From NCBI GenBank assembly GCA_005406025.1, contig BGZK01000495.1, forward strand, positions 186,001 through 250,000: a stretch of DNA of 64,000 nt. Reading direction: 5' to 3'. This document shows positions 1 through 11,670 of the stretch, piece after piece (within the stretch, counting starts at the first letter, position 1; the number at the start of each line of letters is the position of its first letter). The notes beneath the pieces are model-generated. The model worked only from the letters and a program-made list of their open reading frames with translations, was not told where the DNA came from and did not search any database. Made by a program: the position numbers and the translations under genes. The DNA is from Eumeta japonica. Its lineage: Eukaryota > Arthropoda > Insecta > Lepidoptera > Psychidae.

Positions 1-960
1 TAATTGAGGTTGTTGCACGTTACTCAATGACCCAGTTATTTATTAATGCGTATCTTTAATATGAAGGTCATAACTCAATAGCTTCTACTTTTTTAACAGA
101 ATATGTTGAATAGAAATTAGTGATAACATTAATAATTTACATCACTCTTTTTGGAACAAATCAGTACTATTCCAAAAAATACATAAACATAGCTCTTTTA
201 TCTTTGTATACGCTTACATGCAACTCACAGCTGACCCTTGAATCTGTTACAAATAATTCCAATTCCAAGTTCCAAATCCTCATTCAACTTATCAAATATT
301 GATTCGAAAGGATTGAGGGATATCAAACTCTATAATATTCAAGGATCAGTGGTTGGTTGCATGTTGCTTGTTACTGCACGTTGCAGACAAACATCTAATT
401 ATATATTTCCGCGAAGTAGAATCTTACACAATAGGATATTTATGCTTTATGTTTGAGAAATATCACGCGCTCTATCAACAGAATTAAATAAAAATAATAT
501 ATTTTATCAGATAGATGTGAGACCTTGATGATTACATTTGAATATTTAAATTGTGCAATAGACCTGGAATAGTAGTTAAAAGAATTGAATGAAGACAAAA
601 TTATACACAGAGATAGAGTCACGGATCCGTGAGTGCTAATACTTATTAATTTAATGTATCAACATTTTCCATAGAAAGCAAATAAAAAAAGATATCGAGT
701 GATTCTGTCTGTTAATACAACCAGCTAACGAGCCAGAGCCTCACAATATCCGAATACATATGTACTACTCCGACATATAGCTTTATAATTTTTTGCAATA
801 GACCCTAGGAATGGAGCCCTCTATTTATGTGGAGGATGGATATTCTTCCACAGGAATGGTTCTGAATAAAATGCCGTCGTCGTTGTACTACACTGGCTTC
901 ACTCTTTACGGTAGGCTGCTTCCCCTCTTCTTCGGGGTTGTTCCGACACCCGCTGTACTA

Positions 961-1000
961 AAACTGACAAAAAAACCCGGAAATATTTTGGTTTATATAG
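961..1000 (-). promoter_or_regulatory. TATA plus initiator core promoter, minus strand
   Basis: Read on the minus strand, TATAAA (plus-strand 992-997) is followed by a TCAGTT initiator whose A falls at position 965. This places the first T of TATAAA at -32, the normal spacing for insect TATA/Inr promoters. Just upstream on the same strand is a short inverted repeat (GGGGGT / CACCCCC). The surrounding patch is GC-richer than its flanks and has no open frame leading away from the start. The promoter of an LTR or another transposon is the likeliest source; a host non-coding transcript is the alternative. Confidence 0.4.
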
Positions 1001-1367
1001 GCGGGGGTGTATTACCCCCTCTACCGTGTGGCCGACGGGCGCCTCCCGCAGATCTGCCTTATTATCATTTATTTAATAGTAATATATGACACGATTATAC
1101 AATTATTTACAATACACAAAAACAATAAACAAAACAATTACTAAAAATCTAGACCGTGTCCGTGATATAGAGCGCCTAAACAGGTTGCGTGCGGACATCG
1201 TATACTGTGCTTATCCCGTCTTTCTTTTATTTCTATTAAACACTTTGTCCTTTATATTCTCTGCATGTGTGGTAGTGAGCTGGCTGTACGCCCTAAATGC
1301 ATAATTCACCTAATTTTCGGGTCATATAGCCATACTATTCCGGCTGCTACCAACGCCATGGATATAT

Positions 1368-1398
1368 CTGTCCAGTATGTCATAGGACATACTGACAG
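1368..1398. repeat. Hairpin (14-bp arms)
   Basis: Two arms around AGTATGTC and GACATACT pair almost perfectly around a 3-base loop. The stem is too short for a microRNA precursor. It is probably structure inside the surrounding repeat. Confidence 0.5.
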
Positions 1399-1555
1399 CC
1401 CGCAGGACATGTAATGAACCGAATTCTACATTTCAGGAATAATCAAAACACATAACAATAACGATTATTTATTGTCTGCCTGAAATTTATCCTAGGTGTC
1501 TGCATCGCCTGTCCCCCCTCTAACTGTTAAGTATATCCGTCTCGCTCACGCGAAG

Positions 1556-1585
1556 ATGATGCAATACTTTACACTATTGCATCAT
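1556..1585. repeat. Perfect 11-bp stem hairpin
   Basis: ATGATGCAATA at 1556-1566 and its exact complement TATTGCATCAT at 1575-1585 enclose an 8-base loop. The role is unknown. It lies near the right edge of the unidentified repeat-like patch. Confidence 0.6.
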
Positions 1586-1589
1586 GCAT

Positions 1590-3000
1590 TTCTCCTATGT
1601 GCACAGTTACATACAAGCCGATCTTTAATTCTATTACAATAATAATTATAATGCACTTTACGGACACGGTAGCCCATAACTCACATATACCTATTACTAT
1701 CCCATGTGAACTAAGCCTATATTTACATTCTTTATTTTTGATAACTTTCATGTCCATACAATCGACTAATATGAACTAAACTATTTTACGATGTCGTCGT
1801 CTGTAACAATTTAGTTGTAATATAAATATAATCTAGAACATTTCGTTCTGTGTTACTTATGCTATTGATTGCCTATATTTCTTTCCATGTATCTGTAGGT
1901 TTTCTCGATAACTCGATACGGAATAAACAATTTCGATGAAATTTTGTATACTGATAGAAGATGTCGTCACATTGAATATAGTTTACCGTCTACCATCTGG
2001 GTTTGGGTGGATTTATGAAAACAGTGACTGCTACAATACCCTCTGTTAGACACAGGATAATCTTTACTTTTTAAAGTGAGACAATACATAAAAATAAAAT
2101 CCGTTCTCCTGTATACGATTATCGGATGGCCGATAAATTGAGACAACGTTCTCTGAGGTTCGTCCGCCATGTTTTCATAGGAATTGTCAATTTTAGATAT
2201 ATTCGTGGTAGTGGATACGAAATAATATCAACAAAAGGTGGTTAGATCTCTCCTTTTGTTAATTCATGAAGCAAATATCCAAAACAATGCACGCTTGCAA
2301 TACATAAAAAGGATTTAACTGACAATGGGCTTGTACAGGTATACTACGACTCGGTCGCTGCCATAACACAAGTGATGTCAACCCATCGGCGTCAACACCT
2401 TCTATAATTCCATTTAGTGTTGCCCGCTTTAAAGTTAAAATATCAATTGTATGCACACAAAATTAGTATTAAATAATAAACGATTCGTTAATTGAATTAA
2501 AGTAATCACAAATTGATTATTATTAATATATATATATAACGGCGCGCATTTATATATATAGCAGAAGCAAAGTTCAAGTAACTAGAATATAGTTTTACAT
2601 AATTTATTGTAAGAAATATAAAAAATATTTCGAAAAAGTAGTCAACGCATCTTTATCATAATAAGATAGCAGTTCTTTCTCATTGATAAAAATAAACCTA
2701 TTCCATTGCAATTGTGATAGAAAACCGTCACTAAAATGTTTCGGGAACTTTTTTTTACAGCTAGTCAAAAGAAAAGATGCTAAAAGATGCTATTTTATAA
2801 GAAACGATGTTAACGATTAATCTAATTTATTGAGGACCTTTTTTAATTTGAAGCTACATATCTAAAATATAACTGTCGACCATTTTAAAAAGTTATTCCC
2901 AGATTTTGAGGTATCGTATCTCCTTGATCTATTTCTGTTTAGCAATTTACAAGAAATCACAATCGATATCACCTCACTAATTCATACCTCGCGGTGTCGT
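1590..3000. other. AT-rich DNA, no gene recognised
   Basis: No domain, splice-bounded exon or repeat family was recognised. A 67-codon frame on the minus strand (2170 to 1967) begins at ATGGCGGAC in a good start context (AAAAC before the ATG). It has no recognisable homology and could equally be a YY1/Pho-type site (ATGGCGG). A short TA run lies near 2525. Confidence 0.5.
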
Positions 3001-3131
3001 TCTCAATGCCAATTTTCGAAAAAGAGACAACCAAGATTGGATTCGAGATCAAACCTAGATCAAAAGTAAGGGTGAAATCGGGACTGAGATAGGAAACAGG
3101 ATCGGTATTCATCAATGATACCGAGATCGCG
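3000..3131. repeat. Degenerate 6-bp-periodic purine-rich tract
   Basis: The sequence can be cut into consecutive hexamers related to TCGAGA / TCGGGA / TAGGAA with few phase slips, ending in ACCGAGATCGCG. The same texture occurs at 27.8-28.1, 28.9-29.0 and 31.5-31.7 kb. It is an eroded microsatellite or minisatellite, not coding sequence. Confidence 0.5.
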
Positions 3132-3249
3132 CGACATATGCAAGAGAAATCACCTATATGACATATATAATAACTATATTAAACGAGGGTGAAGCAGCGG
3201 GTAAAATTTTGTGAATAGTTTTCATATTTTTATTATATAAATAAGTTAG

Positions 3250-3596
3250 TGAAGTGAAACTTCTAATGCGACTTCCAACAAGGTTGCGTTAAACGTTCAA
3301 CGCCCTGAGGAGGGGAATAGAAAGAGACAAAGCGAAAGTGAATGCGTGGCACTCGAACGCATGCTCGTAGTATACCTGTTACAGGCCAGCGCTAGCGCTA
3401 GCAACGAGTGACGTCCAATATTCCAACGTAAGAGGGAGAGAAAGAAAGATATACAAAAGTAGATAGTAGGAGAGAGAAAGAGAGTGAGTCCGTAGATTTC
3501 GTCTCGCAATTGTTTTTCGCAATTGTAATGTGCGACGAAAAACGCAATTTCCACCCCTTCCTATTTTCATTTCCACATTACGAAGTTTCACTTCTT
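3250..3596. mobile_element. Inverted-repeat-bounded element (possible MITE)
   Basis: GAAGTGAAACTTC at 3251-3263 is matched in inverted orientation at 3582-3594. The enclosed ~350 bp holds purine-rich GAGAGAAAG runs and the palindrome GCGCTAGCGCTAGC. A third copy of the terminal motif (GAAGTGAAACTTCT) occurs alone at 4627-4640, which argues for a dispersed family. No transposase is present and no target duplication is obvious. Confidence 0.45.
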
Positions 3597-3599
3597 CCG

Positions 3600-5050
3600 C
3601 GCGGAGGGACTCCACGCACTATTTTTTTTATCATTATAATACTAACATCCTAATGTTTACGATAAGCCAACAAAGTATTTGACAATAGAATCGAAGTTTT
3701 CTCGCTTACGTTTTCATTAACTTACCGAACTGATACAAAACAACTTCATTCGGACGAAGTTTTCATTTCTGAATTCAGCTCGTGTCGATCTATCGCCAAA
3801 TTTGACGGACAATAAAAAAGAAATCGGTTTTAGTGATGTTAAAAGGGTTAAACCGAAGTACTGGAAGGATGTCAGTGGGCCGTGTCGGGTAGCGTCCGCA
3901 GCCGCCAGTGAAAGTCGTCGCGGTGAGTGGACAGCGTAACAAAATGAGTCGGCACTCGATACACAAAATACCGTTGTTTGATTGCGTACAGTACATGTTG
4001 AACTATGTTTATGCGAAGACCATCATCTTAGTAAATCATTGGGTACCGAAGTAAAAAAACGTTCGGTGATGTAATGAAAATATATGGTATTTATCTGGAA
4101 TTATATTTTAAGTTAGGGGGTGAATAAAATTTTGATGGATTATTCGTGACGGGAGATGGAATCAGTACTCAATATTATTAGCTGTCATCACTTATCATGT
4201 ATTTAATAACGCAAATTATACTATTCAATTCGAACGTAGCTCATCTGTTGCAAATGAAAAAAATATATTATTTTGATATAAAAAGATGATGATACCAATC
4301 GACACAAGTATAGTTTTATAAAAACGCTAGATATTGTAAAAAAAAACTACCACAAACTCCTTACAATTAAAAGCTGAAAGATTGTCCAACCCGTCCGGCC
4401 ATCTTTTCCAACGTGTCCCAGGAATATGATTTTGTAATTCCCAATGCGAATAACTTAAAAAATTATAATCATCACTTATGTGAACAGTGAACAGTGGTGC
4501 GAATTCTCAACAAAAACAAATTTGGGTATCCCGAAAAAAACTATATGGGGAATGTACAGTTACGTACATAGATTCAAAAGATTGGAAAAGCTCGCTTTAA
4601 TTTAATAGTTAGTTAAAAATATTTTTGAAGTGAAACTTCTTTAGTGAGGGTAAGACTGTAATTTTAGTAATGGAAATCGTAACGAAAAACTACTGCCCCC
4701 AGTACACCCTTTCACGCTCAAAGTTCCCATTCGGTACAATCTTTAACAATCGATGTCCTTTTTTGGGACACGGCCTATGCGTCGACGAATTAAAAGAACA
4801 TCGTATACTTTTTACTATATTTATATAAACTCTGTTGCTGTTAGCGCATGTTTTTTCATCGAGTCGAGAAATTTTAAATGAGAAATTTATTCAAGAAGGT
4901 TTATTATTTTATACAAATTATGATGAAAGTGAATAAATATATTAATAAAATAGAATGGTTATACAATAAATGCTTTATTATTAATGACAATGATTAACAA
5001 AGAAGTTTCATTGCTTCGTAAGTTAATATGTGTGAGGCTTGCTTTTTAAC
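3600..5050. other. AT-rich DNA with a solitary repeat end
   Basis: No gene recognised. A moderately GC-rich spot lies near 3870-3930. A lone copy of the GAAGTGAAACTTCT terminus of the preceding element sits at 4627-4640. Otherwise nothing was identified. Confidence 0.5.
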
Positions 5051-5213
5051 CTCCCGTTACGAAAATTGAAAAATTTTCATAAAATTGGAAAGTTACTGTT
5101 TTCAGTTCGATTTTCGGAAATTGACTTTCCATTGTTTTTGGGCCCTAGGAATTTGTTTCCATCATTTTCCGACTGATATGCGTGTGTACGCGCGGTCGTG
5201 TGTGTGTGTGCGC

Positions 5214-5263
<50 letters not shown>

Positions 5264-6150
5264 GTGAAAACCTTTCGTAACTTTAAAACGGATTAACCCA
5301 TCGAAAGGTGGCCTGCAGCATTCAAAAGAAGTTTACTCAACTTGGACTTCCTAAAAATTTTAACCCATTTCGCTTGGTAGAGTTTGAGGAATCTTAAAAA
5401 TAAAGGATTTAGAATTTTTTTTATAGCTTTTGGACTAATCTACCGATCGATACCAAAATGTCATGGAATCTTGTCCCAAAACAGTTCCATAGATTAGCGT
5501 AAGCAGTATAAAAATCGGCTGACCTGTTCAAGAGATATCGTTGGCATAATATTTTCGAAAATTGTTTTATTTCAATGTTTCGTAAACTACTCTATTGATA
5601 AACTCCAAATTTTATCTATTCCTTTACCTTGAGAAACCAAGTCGACTGTGGTAGAATGCATCGAAATCGGTTAATTTTTTCACAAAATATTTTCAAAGAA
5701 CATTTTCGAAAAGTATTTTTTAAACTATTCTGTCGATAAATTCCAATGTCAAATCAGCTATTCTGCTTAATAAGTAACATCGTTAGTTCTAAAAGACACC
5801 AAAATCGGTTTATTCATTCGAGAGATATCGTTAGCGAAAAATTTGAACTCAAAGAGCTCAGAATTTATTAAAATTATATTTTGAAATCGGAGAGCTTGAA
5901 AAGACATTAAAATTGATCTTTTAAATGTGATTACCTCAATTATAATTTATTGCTCCTTTATTATTGAAAACTTTGAGCTCAAAAGTAGCAAAAAGTTGCA
6001 GGCCCGGCCTGCAGGGTCTACCGTTTTTCTAATTTTTGAGCTCAAAAAACTCAAAAACTCGCAGACAATATTTATAACTCAAGGAATTCAAAGACATATG
6101 GATAAATATCCCAGCGAGAAGTTTTAGGAATGGTCCGCAGGGTTAATGTT
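5051..6150 (+). repeat. Dispersed repeat family A, copy 1 (about 1.1 kb)
   Basis: This segment aligns by eye with 49831-51280. Shared landmarks, in order, are a start like GAAAATTGAAAAATTT, a CCTAGGAAT block, a GT-rich stretch, several degenerate ~140-150-bp sub-repeats (about 5430-5860) with motifs such as CGATAAATTCCAAA and AAAATCGG, a GGCCGGC block, and an end with GATAAATAT followed by GAAGTTTTAG. It encodes no recognisable protein. It is probably a non-autonomous transposon or an element's untranslated region, of a type I associate with lepidopteran genomes. Confidence 0.75.
5181..5267. repeat. GT microsatellite with CG interruptions
   Basis: A long alternating GT/GC run lies inside the repeat A copy. 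The two other copies have only a short GT-rich stretch at the same place, so the microsatellite expanded after insertion. Alternating purine-pyrimidine sequence of this type can adopt Z-DNA. Confidence 0.9.
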
Positions 6151-6540
6151 TTACATTATCTTTTTGATATAATGTCAATTTACCAAAGAAAAGCATAAGG
6201 TGCTTGATATCAGTTATCTATTTTGTTATAAAAGCAACATCACGAAAGTATAAGTGGAAATCACTTTAATTACTCATGGTAGAATTCCTCCTACGAACTT
6301 GTCCCGAGAAGTCTTACTGCATGTTAGGATTCCGTATTGTGAAGTGAAAATTACAGTATTGCCTTTGATTGCATTGACGAGTACATATTCGTTATTGTAT
6401 ATTATATATCATTTGTATACATACTATATGCCTACGATACGCGAGATTTGGGTGGTAGTTGTATTTCGCGTTTATCTTAGTTTATTTTAATGTTCATGAT
6501 TCTCACGTTTTGTAATTATCTAGAAGCCATAGGCTATCTA
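6150..6540. other. AT-rich DNA, nothing recognised
   Basis: A 78-codon open frame (6254-6490) occurs here but is hydrophobic, AT-rich and without a recognisable domain. It is of the length expected by chance. Confidence 0.5.
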
Positions 6541-7380
6541 TCACATTCAGTTTCCCGGAGGGGCCAAACGCGGTCTAAAGAAGTCCGCTTCGGTACTTTG
6601 AATGTTCGTGAATGGATGGATAATGAATTTAATGATTTCTACGAATTTATGAAAGACAGATGACTCGATATTGTATGCGTTAGTTAGAATAAAAGGAAAT
6701 ATGATGGTGGAACCATCAAACACAAATCTTTCGCTGTTTGTTCATCTGACGATGACCAGAGCTGATAAAGATGTCAACTGAGGTGTTGGCTTCATCCTAT
6801 TAGAAAAATATAGATGTTTGTAAACGTTTACAAAACGTGTGAACGCAAACTCTAGGTTGAAATACGATTGACGCGAGTTTTCATTTTATATGCCTCTACT
6901 CCAAATAATATGTCCAAATTACTGAAAAGCGAAAGAAGTTTTGGGTAAATATAAAAGACGTGTTAGGAAAATACAATAGAAATAAGAGGAGCGTCGTATC
7001 ACGTAATTTTAATGACTGGGTGACTGTACAAGGGGATAAATATGAAAAAGTCTCGGACCACTTATTAGTGGTCTGCCGAATTAGAGACAATATCTTATTA
7101 ATGGTCGAACCGTTTTAATTAACGGCTAGTGCTTTTTTACCTGAGGATACAGTTACAAATGGAAATGTTACTGCAATTAAATTTAAGATTAATGATAAAC
7201 TAAAAATGAAATAAAAATAAAAAAAAATACAATATTAGCATAGAAAGAATTGTAAAGGCAATACATGTATTAAAGCTGGAAAAGCTGTCGGATATGATAG
7301 GGTTTTGTTAGAGATGCTGAGAGGCGGCGTGGGCATAGTGACAAACCAGCTCTTGAACAAGTGCTATAAATAAACCAAAT
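6540..7380 (+). mobile_element. Decayed RTE-like non-LTR retrotransposon (endonuclease plus start of RT)
   Basis: From 6586 the plus strand reads RFGTLNV, then EFMKDR, a stop, LDIVCVS, a stop, NKRK and DGGTIKHKSF. This is the N-terminal part of the apurinic endonuclease of the 'craniofacial development protein 2-like' non-LTR family common in insects. After a degraded stretch come VLGKYNRNKRS, a remnant of the ...NDWV... motif, and SDHLLVVCRI, which is the C-terminal catalytic region of the endonuclease (SDHxLV). Around 7275-7370, KAGKAVGYD, LLEMLRGG and NKCYK match the start of the RT domain. Several stops, frameshifts and deletions are visible and most of the RT is absent. It is dead; subfamily placement is uncertain. 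Confidence 0.85.
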
Positions 7381-7439
7381 CAAGCGATAACTTTACTGGA
7401 AGAGTAGACCTTGAAGCAATCTTCTAGCTATTTTGCGTC

Positions 7440-9270
7440 TACATCATTATATTCTCGTCAGTGATATGATCTCGTCATTACATGGTAGTTGTAAAAGCAA
7501 AACAAATAATTTCAAACACGAGGAATTTACCAATAACCAATGAAAAGATCCACTATGCACCTCTTGTCTTCATCATCAGATCGAATCAGTTCGATAACTT
7601 TATTATATTGCGATCCAAGTCACGTGTAAAGTTTCAAATACGACAATTATAAGTGGGTCAAAATCGACTCCCTAGATTTATATATATACATAGTCCCATC
7701 CGAGTACAGCTCATTAAAGCGTATTAAGTATTATCATGTTAGCATTAAGAGTTATTATTGCACGTAAAGTAAAATTTAAGTTATTTTTGATAATAAAAAC
7801 GTGTTTGCCATTTCCCATACGTTATGGTTGTGTAACGAAGGCCGTGCGAGACTCGACAAGCACTTGCATTTTTTTTATGTGGTCAAATAATTTTTGTGTG
7901 TCATCGGAAATGAATAGAAATGTAACTATACGAATTGAAAACTTATTACTTTCATATTTTTATTTGAAATATCTTCAGTTCTTAGTAACAAATATGAGGA
8001 CAGAATTATTTTATATAATAAAAGACTTCAACGGGAGTTGACTCTCTTATTTTTCTCATTTTTGTTATTTAATTATCAAAAAATAGTTGAGAAAAGTCCA
8101 AATATATCAAATATATACAGACAAACTGCACATCGCAATGCGGCTGTGCCTTACAGTCGGTCAACAGAAAACAAGAGACCTACTCAATTTTAATCATTCT
8201 CACTAGTAATATAATATACTATACTAAATTGGTGTAAAAAGTACACTATTATGAAGAGTAATTTTTATTCTTCAAACTTCATACAATTTCAAATCTCTCA
8301 CAAGATATAATTAAAACAACAGATCTCATTGAAAAATATTGCTTGAACCGTCAATTGGACTGTAGTTAGCCCGTAAACATGTAATTACAATTTGACTCGA
8401 TCGGCTTTATTAATTCACTCGATTTAGCTTTTAATATAACCGCATTTATGAGTAATTGAAGTCTAGTGAATATGAGCTAATCTTTCGCGTTTGTTAATTT
8501 TTTTTATAACAAATTTAAAATCGGCAATGTAACTTATCGAGAGAAGCGAAAACTTTTGTATAAGAATGTATGAGTATCCTTAACCGTAAGAGTAAACTTA
8601 GTCTAATATTTAAGAATATTTTCATTTTTTCATTGTTTTCTGATTTTTTTCAGACGTCGCTGCAAATAAATTGAGCGACAATTTTGAATTCTTATTTTCT
8701 GTTTTACATTATCAATTGAATTTTCATTATGATTTGACCATACATTAATTACTATTACAAAATTTGCTTGTTTTATTAATATGAAAAATTTAGCAACGAG
8801 CACTTTTGGTTTTTCCAAATTTTTTAATATTTAGATATATAAATATTTCCGAGATACACAAGTACATCAGCCTACAATAGCTACATAATATAATTTACGT
8901 AGCACCCATTCGTAGTGTAATAAAATCAAGGTAAATAAATTATTTAAAAAATTCTGTAGTCCACCTCGCACTGAGAGTAACTGCATATGTTGAAAGGTAG
9001 CCCAAAGTACGTCCTTGGCGCGGCTGCTGACGGTACTTGCGTAACTTTTACTCTCTGATATTTCGTGTATGTAGTTATGTATATTGTAACATTTAATTAG
9101 TGTTTAGTTTCATAATTTTAGTATCATTATTATCTATTTATGCATAAAAATATGAATCCATTGAAATTGTTTTGGAAAAAATCGTATAAAATTTATATAA
9201 AAAGCAATTTTAGGAAAAATAGTATCATTAGTTGTCATTAGAATGCCATGAAATTAATACAATGCAATCT
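7440..9270. other. AT-rich DNA, possible repeat debris at 7440-7720
   Basis: The stretch 7440-7720, containing AAGTGGGTCAAAATCGAC, has the texture of an interspersed lepidopteran repeat, but I could not confirm a second copy here. A 101-codon frame at 7736-8041 has no domain and is AT-rich. The remainder shows nothing recognisable. Confidence 0.4.
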
Positions 9271-9277
9271 TAAAGCC

Positions 9278-9459
9278 AAGTAAAAAAGTTATATATATAT
9301 ATATATTAACTTTTTTTTTAAAGTTATATATATATATATATATATATAACTTTTTTATATATATTGATAGTAAGTTTTAGTTCAAATCATATGTTTATAC
9401 CAAGAAAGATAGAATTATTAAATATACAATTTGCACAATTATATATAACTTTTTTACTT
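9278..9459. mobile_element. Palindromic MITE with AAGTAAAAAAGTTATATATA ends
   Basis: The left end from 9278 and the right end (to 9459) are inverted copies of AAGTAAAAAAGTTATATATA. The interior repeats AAGTTATATATA in both orientations separated by TA runs. It is about 180 bp long with no coding potential. Low complexity makes the exact ends uncertain and no target duplication is clear. It is probably a non-autonomous DNA transposon, or a TA microsatellite grown on a palindrome. Confidence 0.6.
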
Positions 9460-10410
9460 ATATATACATATATATGTCATAATACAAAAGCCCTGACGCT
9501 ATAATATTTTAATCTGCAATACAATATATATAATAGTTTACTATTGCGCGTGTACTTATAGCGATCATGCATTCTATTTGGGTCGGAGTTTTTACTTACA
9601 GTACAACGCACGAAATTTTGCCGCTCTGAATTCGCTACGTATGATATACTGCGCAGGTATTACGCTTCCCGACTCTTCCTTCTTCTCCGCCGTGTTCCTA
9701 TTTTACGCCATTGCGACGCTTTCGTGACGAACTTCATAGTGGCAAAGTTTCGTACGATATATTGTACTTTTACATTCATTTTTGTACGGTTGTTTACGTT
9801 CAAAATGGTTTATGGTTACACAAAATTTTTAAGAATTAATTTTTTAGAAATGTTACGGAGTATTTTTGGCATAATAAACATAAAGTAAATGATGTAAAAT
9901 ATTTATACAAAGAAATTTAATTGCATTATAAGTTTGTAAGTATTATTTCTAAACTATAATTTAGAGGTAAAAATACGAAAATTATAGAATGACTGACAGT
10001 GAGTAAATATTTCACATCATGATACAGTTTCACTTTCTAAAATAGAATTGCCGACTCTTTCTTAACTCGTAAGAATTTTATGTAATCATTCGAGTATTAA
10101 AGTTAAACAGCTACGTACAAAAATAAATAAAATTTAATGTTAACGCCCGTCACTATTCTATGATGTTCCCCCATTCACAAATTTCAAAGATTTGACTAAA
10201 AGCAGCACTCACTTATCTTTGCGATTGTCGCTCCAGAAAAGCAGAATGGTCCACTTTTTGAGAAAAAAAGCTCACGTTAAATAACAATTTGTGAAGACAG
10301 TGAGATTTATAAAATAATTTAAAAAAATGGTATGTCACTATATGCCGTTGAATGAAACAATTTTCTTATTATAAAAATATCTTTCGATTTCTACATTGGA
10401 AAGTGAAATA
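9460..10410. other. AT-rich DNA, nothing recognised
   Basis: A less AT-rich patch at about 9560-9740 contains ATTTTGCCGCTC and CTTCTCCGCCGTG. No gene, repeat family or splice-bounded exon was seen. Confidence 0.5.
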
Positions 10411-10411
10411 A

Positions 10412-10500
10412 CGCGATCGTACGTCAGCGGCGCTAGCCTGCTACTGCTGAGGTGAGCGGCCGCGGCCGTCGGCGCCGTGCCGGCCCGAGAGTGTCGGTTA
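10412..10500. promoter_or_regulatory. GC island 1
   Basis: A sharp ~90-bp GC-rich block, including AGCGGCCGCGGCCGTCGGCG, stands in AT-rich DNA. It contains a good 5' splice-site match (GAG|GTGAGC near 10452). It could be a conserved regulatory element or a non-coding first exon with its donor. No core promoter was identified, and the function is inference. Confidence 0.35.
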
Positions 10501-10980
10501 CTGTTACAATATACGGAGGAAACCGGTAATTTTTTAACTATTATTGCTGGAAAATCGTTTGTACATGCTACCTATCCAACTTGTGACAAAAATCGTGTAT
10601 CCTATCGCCATTTGTTTTCATTCTCTTTCATACGTTTTTTGCCGAGAGTGTTATAAATGATATCAGATAAGGCGCCTAGGCTTTGTAGAGCATGAATACT
10701 GATATTATAAGTACGCGAGATTGATATCTGAAAGTTATGTTAAATAACACCTCTTCATGTATCTCTTTTCTACTGGTCAACTGACTTTAATTACACATCA
10801 GTGGAAACTTAAAATGTTGTTAGCTTTAAATCCTTTTATGAAAAATAGCAACCTCTCTCCTAGAAATAAATACTGTCACACGTTTCTGTTTCGTGTCATT
10901 AGAATTACGCGGTCTTGTGAGAACAAAGATAATGTAACAGTTAGACAACTATTTCTGAGAAAATCGATGCCTAATTTACT

Positions 10981-11120
10981 GTTTCCGCTGCAACCCCGTT
11001 ACTGTCACCCCTTTGCAGGCCTGTTTCCGCTGCAACCCTGTTACTGTCACCCCTTTGCAGGCCTGTTTCCGCTGCAACCCTGTTACTGTCACCCCTTGCG
11101 CCCCGGACCTGCAAAGGGGT
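10981..11120 (+). repeat. 42-bp minisatellite (about 2.8 copies) with a closing inverted repeat
   Basis: Units start at 10981, 11023 and 11065 and are nearly identical (TTTCCGCTGCAACCC ... CCCCTTTGCAGGCCT). The third is truncated at CCCCTT. It is followed by GACCTGCAAAGGGGTTAACC, an inverted match to the ACCCCTTTGCAGG part of the unit, so the array can fold back. The near-identity of units implies recent expansion. An open frame through it (ATG at 10757 to 11134) simply translates the repeat as FPLQPCYCHPFAGL and is not taken as a gene. Confidence 0.9.
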
Positions 11121-11670
11121 TAACCCATCACTAAATAGTCCCTTAAATTTATTAACTCGTCAAATAGCTTACCATGCCAAATGATTTCCAAGAAAAATCA
11201 TGAATAAATAGATGAATATAGTTTCACATCCGTTGCGCATTTTTAAAGCAGTCGTGTATAACACAAACAATACAAAGAGAGTGAAATTGTGATCTCTTCG
11301 CAGTTTTGGCAAGTTTTGAAACATCACCGTTTATAAGTGTTAAACAGCTAATAAAAAAATTATAAGGATCAAGTCTCTTTGATCTTGTATTTCAATAAAA
11401 AAAAATTACAAAATTGTTTTATAATAAAAATTATGTTGTTCTCGTAAAGTCATAAATTTAACAACTCAACTGAAGGTTCACAGAGATTTTCAACTTGGTT
11501 TACTGCTAAAGTAATATATTCCTTAATGTTTTTGCAGAAACTAACTTTATATTTTAATAAAAAAAAAAAGTTCTAGATGATATAATTATTTAAAGAAAAT
11601 TTACTCGATGAATAGATCTGCAAAATTCGTCTTAAACAAACTGACGCGCATTAAATCGATTGAATATTTA
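11120..11670. other. AT-rich DNA, nothing recognised
   Basis: Contains several A runs and no recognisable gene or repeat. Confidence 0.5.

Larger units (their letters stand above)
780..1590. repeat. Unidentified repeat-like patch, possibly a solo LTR and neighbours
   Basis: This block is GC-richer than its flanks and holds two perfect or near-perfect hairpins and the minus-strand core promoter. On the plus strand a 92-codon frame (from ATG at 811) is open but low in complexity, and matches no family I know. I could not find flanking target duplications or a second LTR. The repeat assignment is inference from texture only. Confidence 0.3.

Noticed and set aside
1967..2170. Minus-strand 67-codon ATG frame starting ATGGCGGAC
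   Set aside because: Good start context, but no homology. The ATGGCGG motif may be a YY1/Pho site. Noted within the surrounding AT-rich entry only.
2259..2456. Minus-strand 65-codon frame
   Set aside because: No ATG start (GTG), no splice support, no recognised family.
10665..10715. Similarity to miR-282 (CCTAGGCTTTGT)
   Set aside because: Only ~10 bases match, and no precursor hairpin with the proper arms can be drawn.
10757..11134. 125-codon frame with FPLQPCYCHPFAGL repeats
   Set aside because: The repeats are the translation of a 42-bp minisatellite with no upstream coding context.
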